Source: Ramlibacter sp. (lineage in GTDB: Bacteria; Pseudomonadota; Gammaproteobacteria; Burkholderiales; Burkholderiaceae_C). Taken from it: DNA of 64,000 nt. The notes below the pieces were generated by a model. That model was not told the origin of the DNA. It worked only from the letters and a program-made list of their open reading frames with translations, and did not search any database. This document shows positions 11,488-19,940 of this stretch, one piece after another. How positions within the stretch are numbered: position 1 is the stretch's first letter; every line of letters begins with the position of its first letter. The stretch lies in the NCBI GenBank assembly GCA_019635415.1, contig JAHBZN010000002.1, positions 1,283,154 to 1,347,153 on the forward strand, read 5' to 3'. The translations under genes and the position numbers were made by a program.

Positions 11488-12933
11488 ATGACCTCACGCA
11501 CGTTTTTCTGGCACGACTACGAAACCTTTGGTGCCGAAGTGCGGCGCGACCGGCCTGCCCAATTCGCCGGCATCCGCACGGATGAGGACCTGAACGAGAT
11601 CGGCGAACCGCTGATGCTCTACTGCCAGCCCGCGCCGGATTTCCTGCCCAGCCCCGAAGCCTGCCTGATCACCGGCATCACTCCCCAGCTGTGCCTGGAG
11701 CGGGGCCTGTCCGAGCACGAGTTTGCCGCGCGCATCGAGCAGGCGTTCTCGCAGCCCGGCACCATCGGCGTGGGCTACAACAGCATCCGGTTCGATGACG
11801 AGGTCACGCGCTTCATGTTCTGGCGCAACCTGATCGATCCCTATGCGCGGGAATGGCAAAACGACTGCGGCCGCTGGGACCTGCTCGACGTGGTCCGCCT
11901 GACCTACGCACTGCGGCCCGAAGGCATCGAATGGCCCCGGCATGACGACGGGCGGCCCAGCTTCAAGCTGGAGGACCTGGCGCGCGCCAACGGGCTGGTT
12001 CATGAGGCCGCGCACGACGCGCTGTCGGACGTGCGGGCCACGATCGCACTGGCACGGCTGATCCGGCAAAAGCAGCCCAAGCTGTTCGAGTTTGCCTTGC
12101 GCCTGCACCGCAAAGCCGAGGTCGCGGCCGAACTCGGCCTGCCGGCCGTGCAGGCACATGCCAAACCGTTCCTGCATGTCTCCGGCATGTTCCCGCCGGA
12201 GCAGGGCTGCCTGGCCGTGATGTGGCCGCTGGCCAGCCATCCGACCAACCGGAACGAACTGCTGGCCTGGGACCTGGCCTACGACCCCAGTGAATTGCCG
12301 CTGCTGGATGCGCAGACCCTGCGCACCCGCCTGTTCACGCGGACGGCCGACCTGCCGCCGGGCCAGGCCCGGCTGCCGGTCAAGAGCGTGCACCTGAACA
12401 AGTCGCCCATGGTGGTGGGCCATCTCAAGACCCTGCGTCCGGAAACGGCCGCGCGGTGGTCCGTCGACCTCGAGCGGGCACTGCGCCATGCGGCCATTGC
12501 GCGCGACCTGCCGGACATGAGCGCCACCTGGGCCGAGGTTTTCAGGCGCCCGGAGGGCGAAGGGGCGGTGGATGTGGACGAGGACCTGTATGGCGGGTTC
12601 GTGGGCCAGGGGGACCGCCGCCGTCTGGACCGGTTGCGCGGGCTGGCGGGGCCTGAACTCGCACATGCCCGCACCGGGTTCGATGACGGGCGACTCGAGG
12701 AGCTGGTCTTTCGCTACCGCGCCAGAAACTTTGCCGACACGCTGAGCGACGATGAGCGCGAGCGCTGGAAAGAGCATCGCACCGCCCGGTTGCTCGAGGG
12801 GGAGGCGGGCGCGCGCAACATCGACCGTTTCCTGGCGGAGATCGAGGTGTTGTCGCAGTCCGCCGATGAGCGGGCAGAAGCCCTGCTCGCCGCGCTGCAG
12901 GACTACGCCGAAGCCATCGTGCCGCAGGGCTGA
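11488..12933 (+). CDS. sbcB: Exodeoxyribonuclease I
   Basis: Exonuclease I degrades single-stranded DNA 3' to 5' in recombination and mismatch repair. The 481-residue protein has the DEDDh exonuclease fold: FFWHDYETFG with Asp10 and Glu12, VGYNSIRFDDE, and HDALSDVRATIALARLI with the catalytic His/Asp, followed by the SH3-like and C-terminal helical regions typical of ExoI. The chosen ATG at 11488 matches where homologues begin (MTSRTFFWHDYE-like), but it has no Shine-Dalgarno sequence and lies 7 bp after the T run of a terminator. The frame stays open upstream, without a better start. Confidence 0.94.
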   Translation: MTSRTFFWHDYETFGAEVRRDRPAQFAGIRTDEDLNEIGEPLMLYCQPAPDFLPSPEACLITGITPQLCLERGLSEHEFAARIEQAFSQPGTIGVGYNSIRFDDEVTRFMFWRNLIDPYAREWQNDCGRWDLLDVVRLTYALRPEGIEWPRHDDGRPSFKLEDLARANGLVHEAAHDALSDVRATIALARLIRQKQPKLFEFALRLHRKAEVAAELGLPAVQAHAKPFLHVSGMFPPEQGCLAVMWPLASHPTNRNELLAWDLAYDPSELPLLDAQTLRTRLFTRTADLPPGQARLPVKSVHLNKSPMVVGHLKTLRPETAARWSVDLERALRHAAIARDLPDMSATWAEVFRRPEGEGAVDVDEDLYGGFVGQGDRRRLDRLRGLAGPELAHARTGFDDGRLEELVFRYRARNFADTLSDDERERWKEHRTARLLEGEAGARNIDRFLAEIEVLSQSADERAEALLAALQDYAEAIVPQG

Positions 12934-12942
12934 CCCGCGTGG

Positions 12943-13434
12943 TCAGCTCGCTCCCAGGGCGGCGCGCAGGGCCTCCACCCGCGCCCGGTTGACGCCGTGG
13001 TCGCCGCGGCCGATGCGGCTGGCCGACCGCACCTGGATGACCCCGGCCGATGTGTCCTGCCACAGTTCCAGGTCATCGGTGAACTTGAGCCAGCGCGTGG
13101 TGCACTCCGCATGCAGGTAGCCCGGCGATTCGTCGACGATCACCGCGCCCGGCAGCGCCTTGACCGCCGCCACGGCGCGCGCGAACGCTGCCGCGCCGTC
13201 ACCGGTGTAGGCAAGCGGAGCGATCTCGGCATAACGCCGGTAGGGGTGGTCGGGGTAGAGGGTGGCCTGGCTGCTGACGCTGTTGGGGCTGTTGGCTGGC
13301 GGCTTGAGTCGGCCTTCATGCACGCCCAATTGCGCCGGAGGGCGCCCGCGCAACAGGCCGAGCTGTCCGGCCACGAGCACCATCACGAGCAGACCCGCAA
13401 GCAGAACGACAACGATTTTCAGGGCGGTCACCAT
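12943..13434 (-). CDS. DUF1499 membrane-anchored protein
   Basis: This 163-residue protein has one N-terminal membrane helix (ALKIVVVLLAGLLVMVLVAG, residues 4-23) followed by a DUF1499 domain, recognised by the pattern PNSVSSQA..HPYRRYAEIAPL and DESPGYLHAECTTRWLKFTDDLEL. DUF1499 proteins have no assigned function; some are found near stress or lipid genes. The start at 13434 is preceded by AAGGAA and was preferred over an ATG 13 codons upstream. The gene is convergent with sbcB (9 bp between the stop codons). Confidence 0.85.
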   Translation of the reverse strand: MVTALKIVVVLLAGLLVMVLVAGQLGLLRGRPPAQLGVHEGRLKPPANSPNSVSSQATLYPDHPYRRYAEIAPLAYTGDGAAAFARAVAAVKALPGAVIVDESPGYLHAECTTRWLKFTDDLELWQDTSAGVIQVRSASRIGRGDHGVNRARVEALRAALGAS

Positions 13435-13578
13435 GGCATTTCCTTTGGCTGTGACGGTGTTGCACTGCACCATAACCGGTCAGTGCACTGGAGCATGCAC
13501 TACCTTGGCCTACTTTGACCAGCCCAACCCGGTCTTCAGGCGTTAAAAGGCCCGTTGACAGGCCCAATACCCATGGCA

Positions 13579-13598
13579 CGGTAAATGCTTTTTTACCG
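13579..13598 (+). promoter_or_regulatory. Leader hairpin upstream of the FNT gene
   Basis: CGGTAAA and TTTACCG form a perfect 7-bp stem around a 6-base loop (TGCTTT). A second imperfect hairpin follows at 13626-13653 (GGGC..GGCAA..TTGCC..GCCC). With the terminator at 13671 they make up a structured leader of about 180 bases. Confidence 0.45.
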
Positions 13599-13670
13599 GC
13601 AATCAAGCCAACGGCGGCCTGATCAGGGCGAGGCAACACCCGTTTGCCGGCCCGCTGACTCCAACGGATA

Positions 13671-13730
13671 AAGGCGTCCATTTCTGCACCTCCCTGTGGC
13701 TGAGGTGCGGGATGGGCGCCTTTTTTTGTT
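13671..13730 (+). terminator. Strong leader terminator (attenuator candidate) 30 bp before the FNT gene
   Basis: An 11-bp outer stem (AAGGCGTCCAT with ATGGGCGCCTT, one G-T pair) encloses an inner 7-bp stem GCACCTC/GAGGTGC and is followed by seven T. It lies in front of the transporter gene and behind no same-strand gene, so it can only act on a transcript that starts in the leader. That is the layout of transcription attenuation. Nitrate and nitrite assimilation operons in Klebsiella and Pseudomonas use leader antitermination by NasR/NasT ANTAR proteins (known); I did not find a convincing ANTAR hexaloop pair here. Confidence 0.75.
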
Positions 13731-13758
13731 TTCAATTCTTGATCTTAGGAGAGCTGAC

Positions 13759-14571
13759 ATGGCTTATCTGGTGCCTTCGGAATTTGTGACGAAGATGGTG
13801 GATGCGGGGGAATCCAAAATCTTCATGTCCACGAGAGACACGCTCATCCGGGCGTACATGGCCGGGGCCATCCTGGCGCTGGCGGCGTGGTTCGCCGTCA
13901 CCATCAACGTCCAGACGGGCCAGCCCCTGCTGGGCGCCGTGCTGTTCCCGGTGGGTTTTTGCATGCTGTACCTGCTGGGCTTTGACCTGCTCACCGGGGT
14001 GTTCGTGCTGGCCCCGCTGGCCCTCATCGACAAGCGCCCTGGCGTCACCGTCCAGGGGGTGCTGCGCAACTGGGGCCTTGTGTTCTGCGGCAACTTCGCG
14101 GGCGCCTTCACCGTGGCCGTGATGATGGCCATCTATGTGACCTATGGCTTCTCGACCGAGCCGAACGCGGTGGGCAAGGCCATCGGCCATATCGGCGAAG
14201 GGCGCACGCTGGGCTACCAGAAGTTCGGCGGCGCCGGCATGCTCACGCTGTTCGTGCGGGGCATGCTGTGCAACTGGATGGTGGCCACCGGTGTGGTGGG
14301 GGCGATGATCTCCACCCACGTCAGCGGCAAGGTGCTGGCCATGTGGATGCCCATCATGCTGTTCTTCTACATGGTGTTCGAGCATTCGATCGTGAACATG
14401 TTCCTGTTCCCTTCGGGCCTGCTGCTGGGCGCGAACTTCACCTTCGTGGACTACCTGCTGTGGAATGAAATCCCCACGGTGCTGGGCAACCTCGTGGGCG
14501 GCCTGTCGTTCACCGGGTTGACGCTGTACGCGACCCACGTGCGCACCGGCCAGAAGCGCGTCGCCGCCTGA
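13759..14571 (+). CDS. Formate/nitrite transporter family protein
   Basis: FNT proteins are pentameric inner-membrane channels for formate, nitrite or related anions. The 270-residue protein has six predicted helices and the family landmarks LVPSEFVTKMVDAGESK at the N-terminus, RGMLCNWMVATGVVGAM, and FEHSIVNMFLFPSGL with the central His. The start at 13759 is preceded by AGGAGA. The neighbouring phosphatase-kinase gene is also found beside nitrate/nitrite assimilation genes in Pseudomonas, so nitrite (NirC-like) is the likelier substrate, but nitrate or nitrite reductase genes are not in this window. Confidence 0.9.
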   Translation: MAYLVPSEFVTKMVDAGESKIFMSTRDTLIRAYMAGAILALAAWFAVTINVQTGQPLLGAVLFPVGFCMLYLLGFDLLTGVFVLAPLALIDKRPGVTVQGVLRNWGLVFCGNFAGAFTVAVMMAIYVTYGFSTEPNAVGKAIGHIGEGRTLGYQKFGGAGMLTLFVRGMLCNWMVATGVVGAMISTHVSGKVLAMWMPIMLFFYMVFEHSIVNMFLFPSGLLLGANFTFVDYLLWNEIPTVLGNLVGGLSFTGLTLYATHVRTGQKRVAA

Positions 14572-14589
14572 ACCCGGCGTCGGGAACGC

Positions 14590-14617
14590 AGCCCCGGCTC
14601 CGCGAGGAGCCGGGGCT
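14590..14617 (+). promoter_or_regulatory. Perfect 12-bp hairpin with GCGA tetraloop between FNT and kinase genes
   Basis: AGCCCCGGCTCC pairs perfectly with GGAGCCGGGGCT around a GCGA (GNRA) tetraloop. No T run follows, so it is not a classic terminator. It ends 18 bases before the next start codon and could stabilise the upstream mRNA end or limit expression of the kinase. Confidence 0.7.
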
Positions 14618-14635
14618 CATCCATTGACTGGAGCC

Positions 14636-16363
14636 ATGGGCAAGCAACTGAAGATTTCGGCCGGCCAGCATTCCGACAAGGGCCGCAAGGAGGTCAACCA
14701 GGACTTCCACGGCCTGATGGTGCCGCCGGAGCCCCAACTCGGGAGCAAGGGCATTGCCGTGGCGCTGGCCGATGGCATCAGCACCAGCGCGGTCAGCCAG
14801 GTGGCGGCCCAGGCGGCCGTCACCGCGTTTCTGGAGGACTACTACTGCACCTCCGACGCCTGGTCGGTGCGGACCTCGGCCGAGCGCATTCTCACGGCCA
14901 CCAACTCGTGGCTGCATGCCCAGAGCCGCCGCGGCCAGCACCGCTACGAACCCGACCGCGGCTACGTCTGTACCCTGAGTGCGCTGGTGATCAAGTCCGC
15001 CACGGCGCACCTGTTCCATATCGGCGACTCGCGCATCTACCGCCTGCGCGGCACGGCGCTCGAGCAGCTCACCGAGGACCACCGCATCTGGGTCAGCACC
15101 GAGCAAAGCTACCTGAGCCGCGCGCTGGGCGCCGGCCCACAGCTGGAGATCGACTATCGGGCGCTCGACATCGAAGCCGGCGACCTGTTCGTGCTGGCCA
15201 CCGATGGCGTGCACGAGGGGCTGGACAGCGGCGAGCTGGTCCGCACCGTCGCGGCGCACGCCGGCGACCTTGACCAGGCGGCCAGGGCGCTGGTGCACAG
15301 CGCCTTGGAGCGCGGCAGCACCGACAACCTCACCTTGCAACTGCTGCGTGTGGATGAACTGCCCGCACCCCAACCCAACGAGCTGGTGCGCCAGCTTTCA
15401 GGCCTGCCCTGTCCGCCCGTCCTGCAGGCGCGGTCCGAGTTGGACGGCTACCGCATCGTCCGCGAGCTGCGCGGGAGCAGCCGCAGCCACATCTACCTCG
15501 CCGAGGACCTGCCCAGCCGCCAGGTGGTCGTGCTCAAGACACCGTCCATCGACCTGCAGGATGACCCGGCCTACCTCGAGCGTTTCCTGCTCGAGGAATG
15601 GGTGGCTCGGCGGCTCAACAGCGCGCACGTGCTCAAACCCTGCGTGCCCACCCGGCGGCGCAGCGCCATCTACGTGGTCATGGAGTTCATCGACGGGCAG
15701 ACGCTGAGCCAGTGGATGATCGACAACCCGCGGCCCGACCTGGAGACCGTGCGCGGGCTGGTCGAGCAGATCGCTCGCGGCCTGCTGGCCTTCCACCGGC
15801 TGGACATGCTGCACCAGGACCTGCGGCCCGAGAACATCATGATCGACACGACCGGCACGGTGAAGATCATCGACTTCGGGTCCACCCGCGTCGCCGGCCT
15901 CGCCGAGACCGCCGCGCCGGGCGGGCGCGAAGACGTGCTGGGCACCCTGCAGTACGCCGCGCCCGAGTACTTTCTGGGCGAGACCGGCACCCCGCGCTCG
16001 GACCTGTTCTCGCTGGGCGTCATCACCTACCAGATGCTGAGCGGGCGCCTGCCGTATGGCGCGCAGGTCGCGCGCGCACGCAGCCGCGCGGCGCAGAACA
16101 AGCTGGTCTACGAGTCGGTGCTCGACGAGACGCGCGAGATCCCGGTGTGGATCGACGGCGTGCTGCGGCGCGCGGTGCACCCGCAGCCGCTCAAGCGCTA
16201 CGCCGAGCTGTCGGAATACCTGCAGGACCTGCGCGTGCCCAACCGCGAATTCCTGAGCCGGTCCCGTCCGCCGCTGATCGAGCGCAGCCCGGTGCTGTTC
16301 TGGAAAGGCCTGTCGCTGATCCTGGCAGTGCTGGTCGTGGTCCTGCTGGCCTCGCACGCCTGA
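14636..16363 (+). CDS. Fused PP2C-type phosphatase and Ser/Thr protein kinase with C-terminal membrane anchor
   Basis: This 575-residue protein joins a PP2C domain (about 1-235) and a Hanks-type kinase domain (about 260-525), with one membrane helix at the end (LSLILAVLVVVLLAS). PP2C metal sites are visible in NQDFHG, ADGIS, GDSRIYRLR, ATDGVHEG and TDNLTL. The kinase has the Lys in VVVLKTP, the catalytic loop HQDLRPENIM, DFGSTR and APEYF; a canonical Gly-rich loop is not clear (RELRGSSRSHIY). The same fusion lies among nitrate assimilation genes in Pseudomonas, which fits its place behind an FNT gene. The target is unknown. A TTG 4 codons upstream is an alternative start. Confidence 0.9.
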   Translation: MGKQLKISAGQHSDKGRKEVNQDFHGLMVPPEPQLGSKGIAVALADGISTSAVSQVAAQAAVTAFLEDYYCTSDAWSVRTSAERILTATNSWLHAQSRRGQHRYEPDRGYVCTLSALVIKSATAHLFHIGDSRIYRLRGTALEQLTEDHRIWVSTEQSYLSRALGAGPQLEIDYRALDIEAGDLFVLATDGVHEGLDSGELVRTVAAHAGDLDQAARALVHSALERGSTDNLTLQLLRVDELPAPQPNELVRQLSGLPCPPVLQARSELDGYRIVRELRGSSRSHIYLAEDLPSRQVVVLKTPSIDLQDDPAYLERFLLEEWVARRLNSAHVLKPCVPTRRRSAIYVVMEFIDGQTLSQWMIDNPRPDLETVRGLVEQIARGLLAFHRLDMLHQDLRPENIMIDTTGTVKIIDFGSTRVAGLAETAAPGGREDVLGTLQYAAPEYFLGETGTPRSDLFSLGVITYQMLSGRLPYGAQVARARSRAAQNKLVYESVLDETREIPVWIDGVLRRAVHPQPLKRYAELSEYLQDLRVPNREFLSRSRPPLIERSPVLFWKGLSLILAVLVVVLLASHA

Positions 16364-16367
16364 GTTT

Positions 16368-16427
16368 GGAGCCCAAAGTGACTGTAGCCCTTGCCAGACG
16401 GCCACTTTCAGCTATCAATTCAGGAGC
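16368..16427 (-). repeat. 60-bp interspersed element, copy 2 (intergenic)
   Basis: Read on the minus strand it begins GCTCCTGAATTGATAGC and continues to GGCAAGGGCTACAG at bases 33-46. The inner 11 bases of the first hairpin are in the inverted orientation compared with copies 1, 3, 5 and 8 (shared only with copy 6). It starts 4 bp after the kinase stop codon. It is free of stop codons in frame 0. Confidence 0.8.
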
Positions 16428-16462
16428 AGATCGACCGACGCGGCGAACTGACTCCGCGCCGC

Positions 16463-16915
16463 TCAGGTGCCGGTGAGCAGCTTCCAGTGCTCGGCCGACA
16501 CCGGCGTGATCGACAGCCGGTTGCCCTTTTTCAGCACCACCATGTCGGCCAGGGCCGGGTTGCCGCGCAGCATGGGCAGGGTGATGGTGGGCAGCTTGCG
16601 CAGCACCTGCACGTCGACCAACACCCAGCGCGGCGCTTCGGGCCGGGAGGCCGCGTCGTGGTAGGGCGAGGCCGGATCGAACTGGGTCGGGTCAGGGTAG
16701 GGCGCTGACGCGACGCGCGCAAGGCCCACCACGCCCGGTTCGGCGCAGCTGGAGTGGTAGAACAGCACGCCGTCGCCCACGCGCATGGCATCGCGCATGA
16801 AGTTGCGGGCCTGGTAGTTGCGCACGCCGACCCAGGGCACGGTGGCGTCGGGCGCGGCAAGGGCGTCATCCACCGAGCATTCCTCGGGCTCCGATTTCAT
16901 CAGCCAGTAGTTCAT
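16463..16915 (-). CDS. EVE-domain protein
   Basis: This is a 150-residue, single-domain EVE protein, recognised by MNYWLMKSEPEECS, WVGVRNYQARNFMRDAM and GDGVLFYHSSC. EVE domains are PUA-like and bind modified bases in RNA or DNA; they are related to YTH domains and occur in both housekeeping and defence settings (known of the family). Here the neighbours are metabolic, so a housekeeping role is more likely. The start at 16915 fits homologues; an in-frame ATG 7 codons upstream adds unconserved residues. Confidence 0.92.
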   Translation of the reverse strand: MNYWLMKSEPEECSVDDALAAPDATVPWVGVRNYQARNFMRDAMRVGDGVLFYHSSCAEPGVVGLARVASAPYPDPTQFDPASPYHDAASRPEAPRWVLVDVQVLRKLPTITLPMLRGNPALADMVVLKKGNRLSITPVSAEHWKLLTGT

Positions 16916-17005
16916 GCCGTGGGGTATCCTGGTCAATCCATGGGGGGCAGGGGTTGAAGGTTACCAGCGCTGCAGAAAACCGCGCGCGTTCCTAGAATTC
17001 AGGCC

Positions 17006-17932
17006 ATGACTCAAACTCCCCTGAAGGTCGCCGTGATGGGCGCCGGTGCCGTGGGTTGCTACTACGGCGGCATGCTGGCCCGGGCCGGCCACCCTGTGAC
17101 GCTGGTGGCACGGCCCCAGCATGTGCAGGCCATTGCGCAGAACGGCCTTCGCATGCAGACGCGCAGCTTTGACGAACAGGTGCACCTGGCCGCCAGCGCC
17201 GAAGCCAGCGCAGTGAGCGGCGCCGATCTGGTGCTGTTCTGCGTCAAGTCCACCGACACCGAGGCCGCGGGCGCGCAGATCCGGGAGCACCTGGCGCCTC
17301 ACGCCCTGGTGCTGTGCCTGCAGAACGGCGTGGACAACGCGGACCGCCTGCGCGCCGTGCTGCCCGATCACGCGGTGGCCGCCGCCGTGGTCTACGTGGC
17401 CACCGAGATGGCGGGCCCGGGCCACATGCGGCACCACGGGCGCGGCGAACTGGTCATCGAGCCCGTGGCGGGCTCCGAGGCGAGCGAGCAGGCCGCGCAG
17501 GCCCTGATCGCGGCTGGCGTGCCCACGGACGTGTCGGACAACGTGCGCGGTGCGCTGTGGTCCAAGCTGATCCTGAACTGCGCTTACAACGCGGTCTCGG
17601 CCATCGCGCAGCGGCCCTACGGCGAAACCGCCGTGGGCGAGGGTGTTCAGGAAGTGATGGGCGACGTGGTGGCCGAATGCCTGGCCGTGGCGCGGGCCGA
17701 AGGGGTCACGCTGCCCGGCGATGTCCACGCTGCGATCCACAAGATCGTCCAGAGCATGCCCGCGCAGTACTCCTCCACCGCGCAGGACCTGGCGCGCGGC
17801 AAACGCACCGAGATCGATTACCTCAACGGCCTGATCGTGCGGCGCGGCCAGGCGCAGGGCGTGGCCACACCGGTCAACCGGACGCTGTGGGCGCTGGTGA
17901 AACTGATCGAAACCAAGGTGGCGCCCGCCTGA
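17006..17932 (+). CDS. panE: 2-dehydropantoate 2-reductase family protein
   Basis: Ketopantoate reductases use NADPH to make pantoate for coenzyme A. The 308-residue protein has the Rossmann motif GAGAVGCYYGG (residues 12-22), CVKSTDTE and LQNGVDN, and the catalytic Lys region ALWSKLILNCAYNAVSAI near residue 185. Many genomes carry several paralogues of this family, some acting on other 2-oxo acids, so the exact substrate is likely but not certain. It is divergent from the EVE gene and convergent with the YebC-like gene. Confidence 0.88.
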   Translation: MTQTPLKVAVMGAGAVGCYYGGMLARAGHPVTLVARPQHVQAIAQNGLRMQTRSFDEQVHLAASAEASAVSGADLVLFCVKSTDTEAAGAQIREHLAPHALVLCLQNGVDNADRLRAVLPDHAVAAAVVYVATEMAGPGHMRHHGRGELVIEPVAGSEASEQAAQALIAAGVPTDVSDNVRGALWSKLILNCAYNAVSAIAQRPYGETAVGEGVQEVMGDVVAECLAVARAEGVTLPGDVHAAIHKIVQSMPAQYSSTAQDLARGKRTEIDYLNGLIVRRGQAQGVATPVNRTLWALVKLIETKVAPA

Positions 17933-17945
17933 GGCGCCGCGGGCC

Positions 17946-18662
17946 TCAGCCTGCCAGGCCGACGTAGACGTTCTGCACGTCGTCGTTGGCGTCAATGCCG
18001 GCCAGGAAGGTCTCGACCTCTTCCAGGGCCTCGGCCGAGAGGCTGGCCGGATCAACCGGGTTCCTGGGCTTGTAGCCCAGCTTGGCGGACACCACGGCAA
18101 AGCCCTGGGCGGGCAGCGCGCGGCTGACCAGGTCGAGGTCCGACGGGTCGGTGATGAACACCGTGGCCCCGTCTTCGCCGGGCTCGAAATCCTGGGCCCC
18201 GGCCTCGATCGCGGCCACCTCGGGGTCGGCGCCGTCGGCGCCCGCGGCGGGTTCGGCCTCGATCAGGCCCACGTGGTCAAAGTCCCAGCTCACCGAGCCC
18301 GAGGCGCCGAGCTGGCCCTTGCGGAACAGCACGCGCATTTCAGGCGCGGTGCGCTTCACGTTGTCGGTCAGGCATTCCACCATCACCGGCACCTGATGCG
18401 GCGCAAAGCCTTCGTAGATCACGTGCTCGAAGTTGACGGCCTCACCGCTCAGGCCCGCGCCCTTCTTGATGGCGCGCTCCAGCGTGTCCTTGGGCATGGA
18501 GACCTTGCGGGCCTGCTCCACCACCAGCCGAAGGCGGGCATTGAGCGCGGGGTCGGCGCCACTGCGCGCCGCCACCATGATGTCCTTGGCCAGCCGGCCA
18601 AAGAGCTTGCCCCTGGCGTCGGCTGCCTGTGCCTTGCCTTTTGCTTTCCACTGCGCGCCCAT
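17946..18662 (-). CDS. YebC/TACO1-family protein, paralogue 2
   Basis: This 238-residue protein has the family fold, beginning [21 protein letters not shown], with [21 protein letters not shown] and [19 protein letters not shown]. YebC proteins act on ribosomes stalled at proline stretches and some are described as transcription regulators. The N-terminus reads GAQWKAK instead of the GHSKWANI of the canonical copy, which is encoded at 43404. It is closer in this respect to the YeeN type. The two genes are 25 kb apart and on opposite strands. Confidence 0.92.
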   Translation of the reverse strand: MGAQWKAKGKAQAADARGKLFGRLAKDIMVAARSGADPALNARLRLVVEQARKVSMPKDTLERAIKKGAGLSGEAVNFEHVIYEGFAPHQVPVMVECLTDNVKRTAPEMRVLFRKGQLGASGSVSWDFDHVGLIEAEPAAGADGADPEVAAIEAGAQDFEPGEDGATVFITDPSDLDLVSRALPAQGFAVVSAKLGYKPRNPVDPASLSAEALEEVETFLAGIDANDDVQNVYVGLAG

Positions 18663-18738
18663 GTGTCGATGTCCTTGAGGGTTGAGGCGCCGGCCGGCGG
18701 CCCGCGCACAACCCGCTATCGTAAACCGTGGCGCAGGC

Positions 18739-19098
18739 TCAGAACGTCAGTTCCTTGTCCACGTCCTGCGTCTTGCGGCGGGCCATGGCCAGGTTGGAGC
18801 GCTGCTTGTCCAGCACGAAGTAGATGAACACGCCTTCCTTGCGCGAGGAGGGGCGGATGATGTGGTAGTGCTTGCCCAGGGTGATGAGGATGTCCTCGAT
18901 CACGTCGTTCAGGCCCAGCGCGCGCATGGTCTTGTTCTTGGCACGGACCACCTCGGTGTTGCCGGCGGCGGCCACCTCCATGTCGACGCCCGAGCCGATC
19001 GCGCCCAGGATCATGCCGCTGGAGGAGTCCACGATGGACGCGCACATCGCACCGTCGATGGTCATGAGCTCGTCCAGGGTTGTCTTGATGTTTGCCAT
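18739..19098 (-). CDS. Roadblock/LC7-domain protein 3
   Basis: This 119-residue protein has one roadblock/LC7 domain. Typical features are the N-terminal helix [32 protein letters not shown] and [14 protein letters not shown]. Roadblock proteins in bacteria, such as MglB, work as dimeric partners and often as GTPase-activating proteins for small Ras-like GTPases. It lies 78 bp downstream of the two other roadblock genes and in the same direction, and ends the module. The start at 19098 matches the domain; the frame extends 17 codons upstream. Confidence 0.88.
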   Translation of the reverse strand: MANIKTTLDELMTIDGAMCASIVDSSSGMILGAIGSGVDMEVAAAGNTEVVRAKNKTMRALGLNDVIEDILITLGKHYHIIRPSSRKEGVFIYFVLDKQRSNLAMARRKTQDVDKELTF

Positions 19099-19176
19099 GT
19101 CAGTTACCTTGTTGTTGCGTGCGATTGAAAACAGGGGCCGGCGCGGCACGCGTGACGTGCGCCGGTCCAGTAAATG

Positions 19177-19542
19177 TTAACGGGACAGGAACAGGGCCTT
19201 GAGGCGGTGCGCCGCGGCCTGCCAGGCCTTCCAGTCCACGGCCTCGCGGTCGTCGGACAGCGCGATCAGCAAGGCGCCATGCCCACAGCTCACGATGGTG
19301 ATGCGGCCTCGCGAGTGCATCAGCACCTGCGCGCGCAGGTCGCCCAGGTAGTCCAGGTGCCGCCGCTGCCGCTCGTACAGCCGCCAGTAGTCTACCGATG
19401 CCTCGGCCACCTGGGGAATGTTGGCCTGCTGCCCCGCTGCGTGAAGGACCATGCCGGTCTCCGCGTCCACGAGCGCGCAGCCCTCCAGGCCCTTCATCTG
19501 GACCATGGCTTCGAGCTCGACCTTGAACTGGCCGTCCTTCAT
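19177..19542 (-). CDS. Roadblock/LC7-like protein 2
   Basis: This 121-residue protein is predicted to have the roadblock fold: an N-terminal helix (DGQFKVELEAMVQMKGLEG), strand CALVDAETGMVLHAAG, and a second half with LRAQVLMHSRGRITIVSCGHGALLIALSD. The similarity is weaker than for its neighbours. It overlaps the preceding roadblock gene by 4 bases (ATGA), implying coupled translation and a joint role, perhaps as a heterodimer (inference). Confidence 0.75.
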   Translation of the reverse strand: MKDGQFKVELEAMVQMKGLEGCALVDAETGMVLHAAGQQANIPQVAEASVDYWRLYERQRRHLDYLGDLRAQVLMHSRGRITIVSCGHGALLIALSDDREAVDWKAWQAAAHRLKALFLSR

Positions 19543-19940
19543 GCGGCGGCCAGTGCGCGGGCCGCCGCTGCGGTGCGGTAGTTGACCTGCGCAATGATCG
19601 CGTCGGCGCGGGCCACCACATTGATGACCAGCCCCACGTCCGGGCGGTGCACGGCATGGATCACGGCCATGCCGTCGTCGGTGTCCACGGTGATGCTGCG
19701 GTTGCGGCCAAGCCGCGCTTCGGCCGAGACCACGTCGCCGATGGCGCAGATCGAGCTGGCCAGCGCGGCCACGCGGGAGGCGTCCAGGCTGTTGCGCACG
19801 ACCGAGGCCACATCAAAACCATCCACCGTGGCCACGACCACGGCGGTGACGCCGGCCACGTCATCGAGGATGCCTTGGGCTTCCTGCTGCGCCAGCGCCC
19901 GGCTGGTGGCGGAGAGCCGGGCGATTTCAGGGGGATTCAA
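19539..19940 (-). CDS. Roadblock/LC7-domain protein 1 (TTG start)
   Basis: This 133-residue protein has a roadblock domain: ILDDVAGVTAVVVATVDGFDVASVVRN, then DGMAVIHAV and LVINVVARADAIIAQVNYRTA. No ATG lies near the domain start. I chose the TTG at 19938-19940, which follows GGAGAAG at a proper distance and overlaps the GTPase gene by 14 bp; the next ATG is 28 codons upstream, within the GTPase gene, and would add unrelated residues. The overlap with the GTPase gene suggests the two proteins act together. Confidence 0.8.
   Translation of the reverse strand: MNPPEIARLSATSRALAQQEAQGILDDVAGVTAVVVATVDGFDVASVVRNSLDASRVAALASSICAIGDVVSAEARLGRNRSITVDTDDGMAVIHAVHRPDVGLVINVVARADAIIAQVNYRTAAAARALAAA

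Noticed and set aside
13579..13730. A proven ANTAR (NasT) leader motif
   Set aside because: I could not fit two hairpins with A1/G4 hexaloops to this leader, so only the general attenuator reading is kept.
16463..16915. EVE protein as part of a modification-dependent defence system
   Set aside because: It is a stand-alone EVE domain without a nuclease or restriction domain, among metabolic genes.
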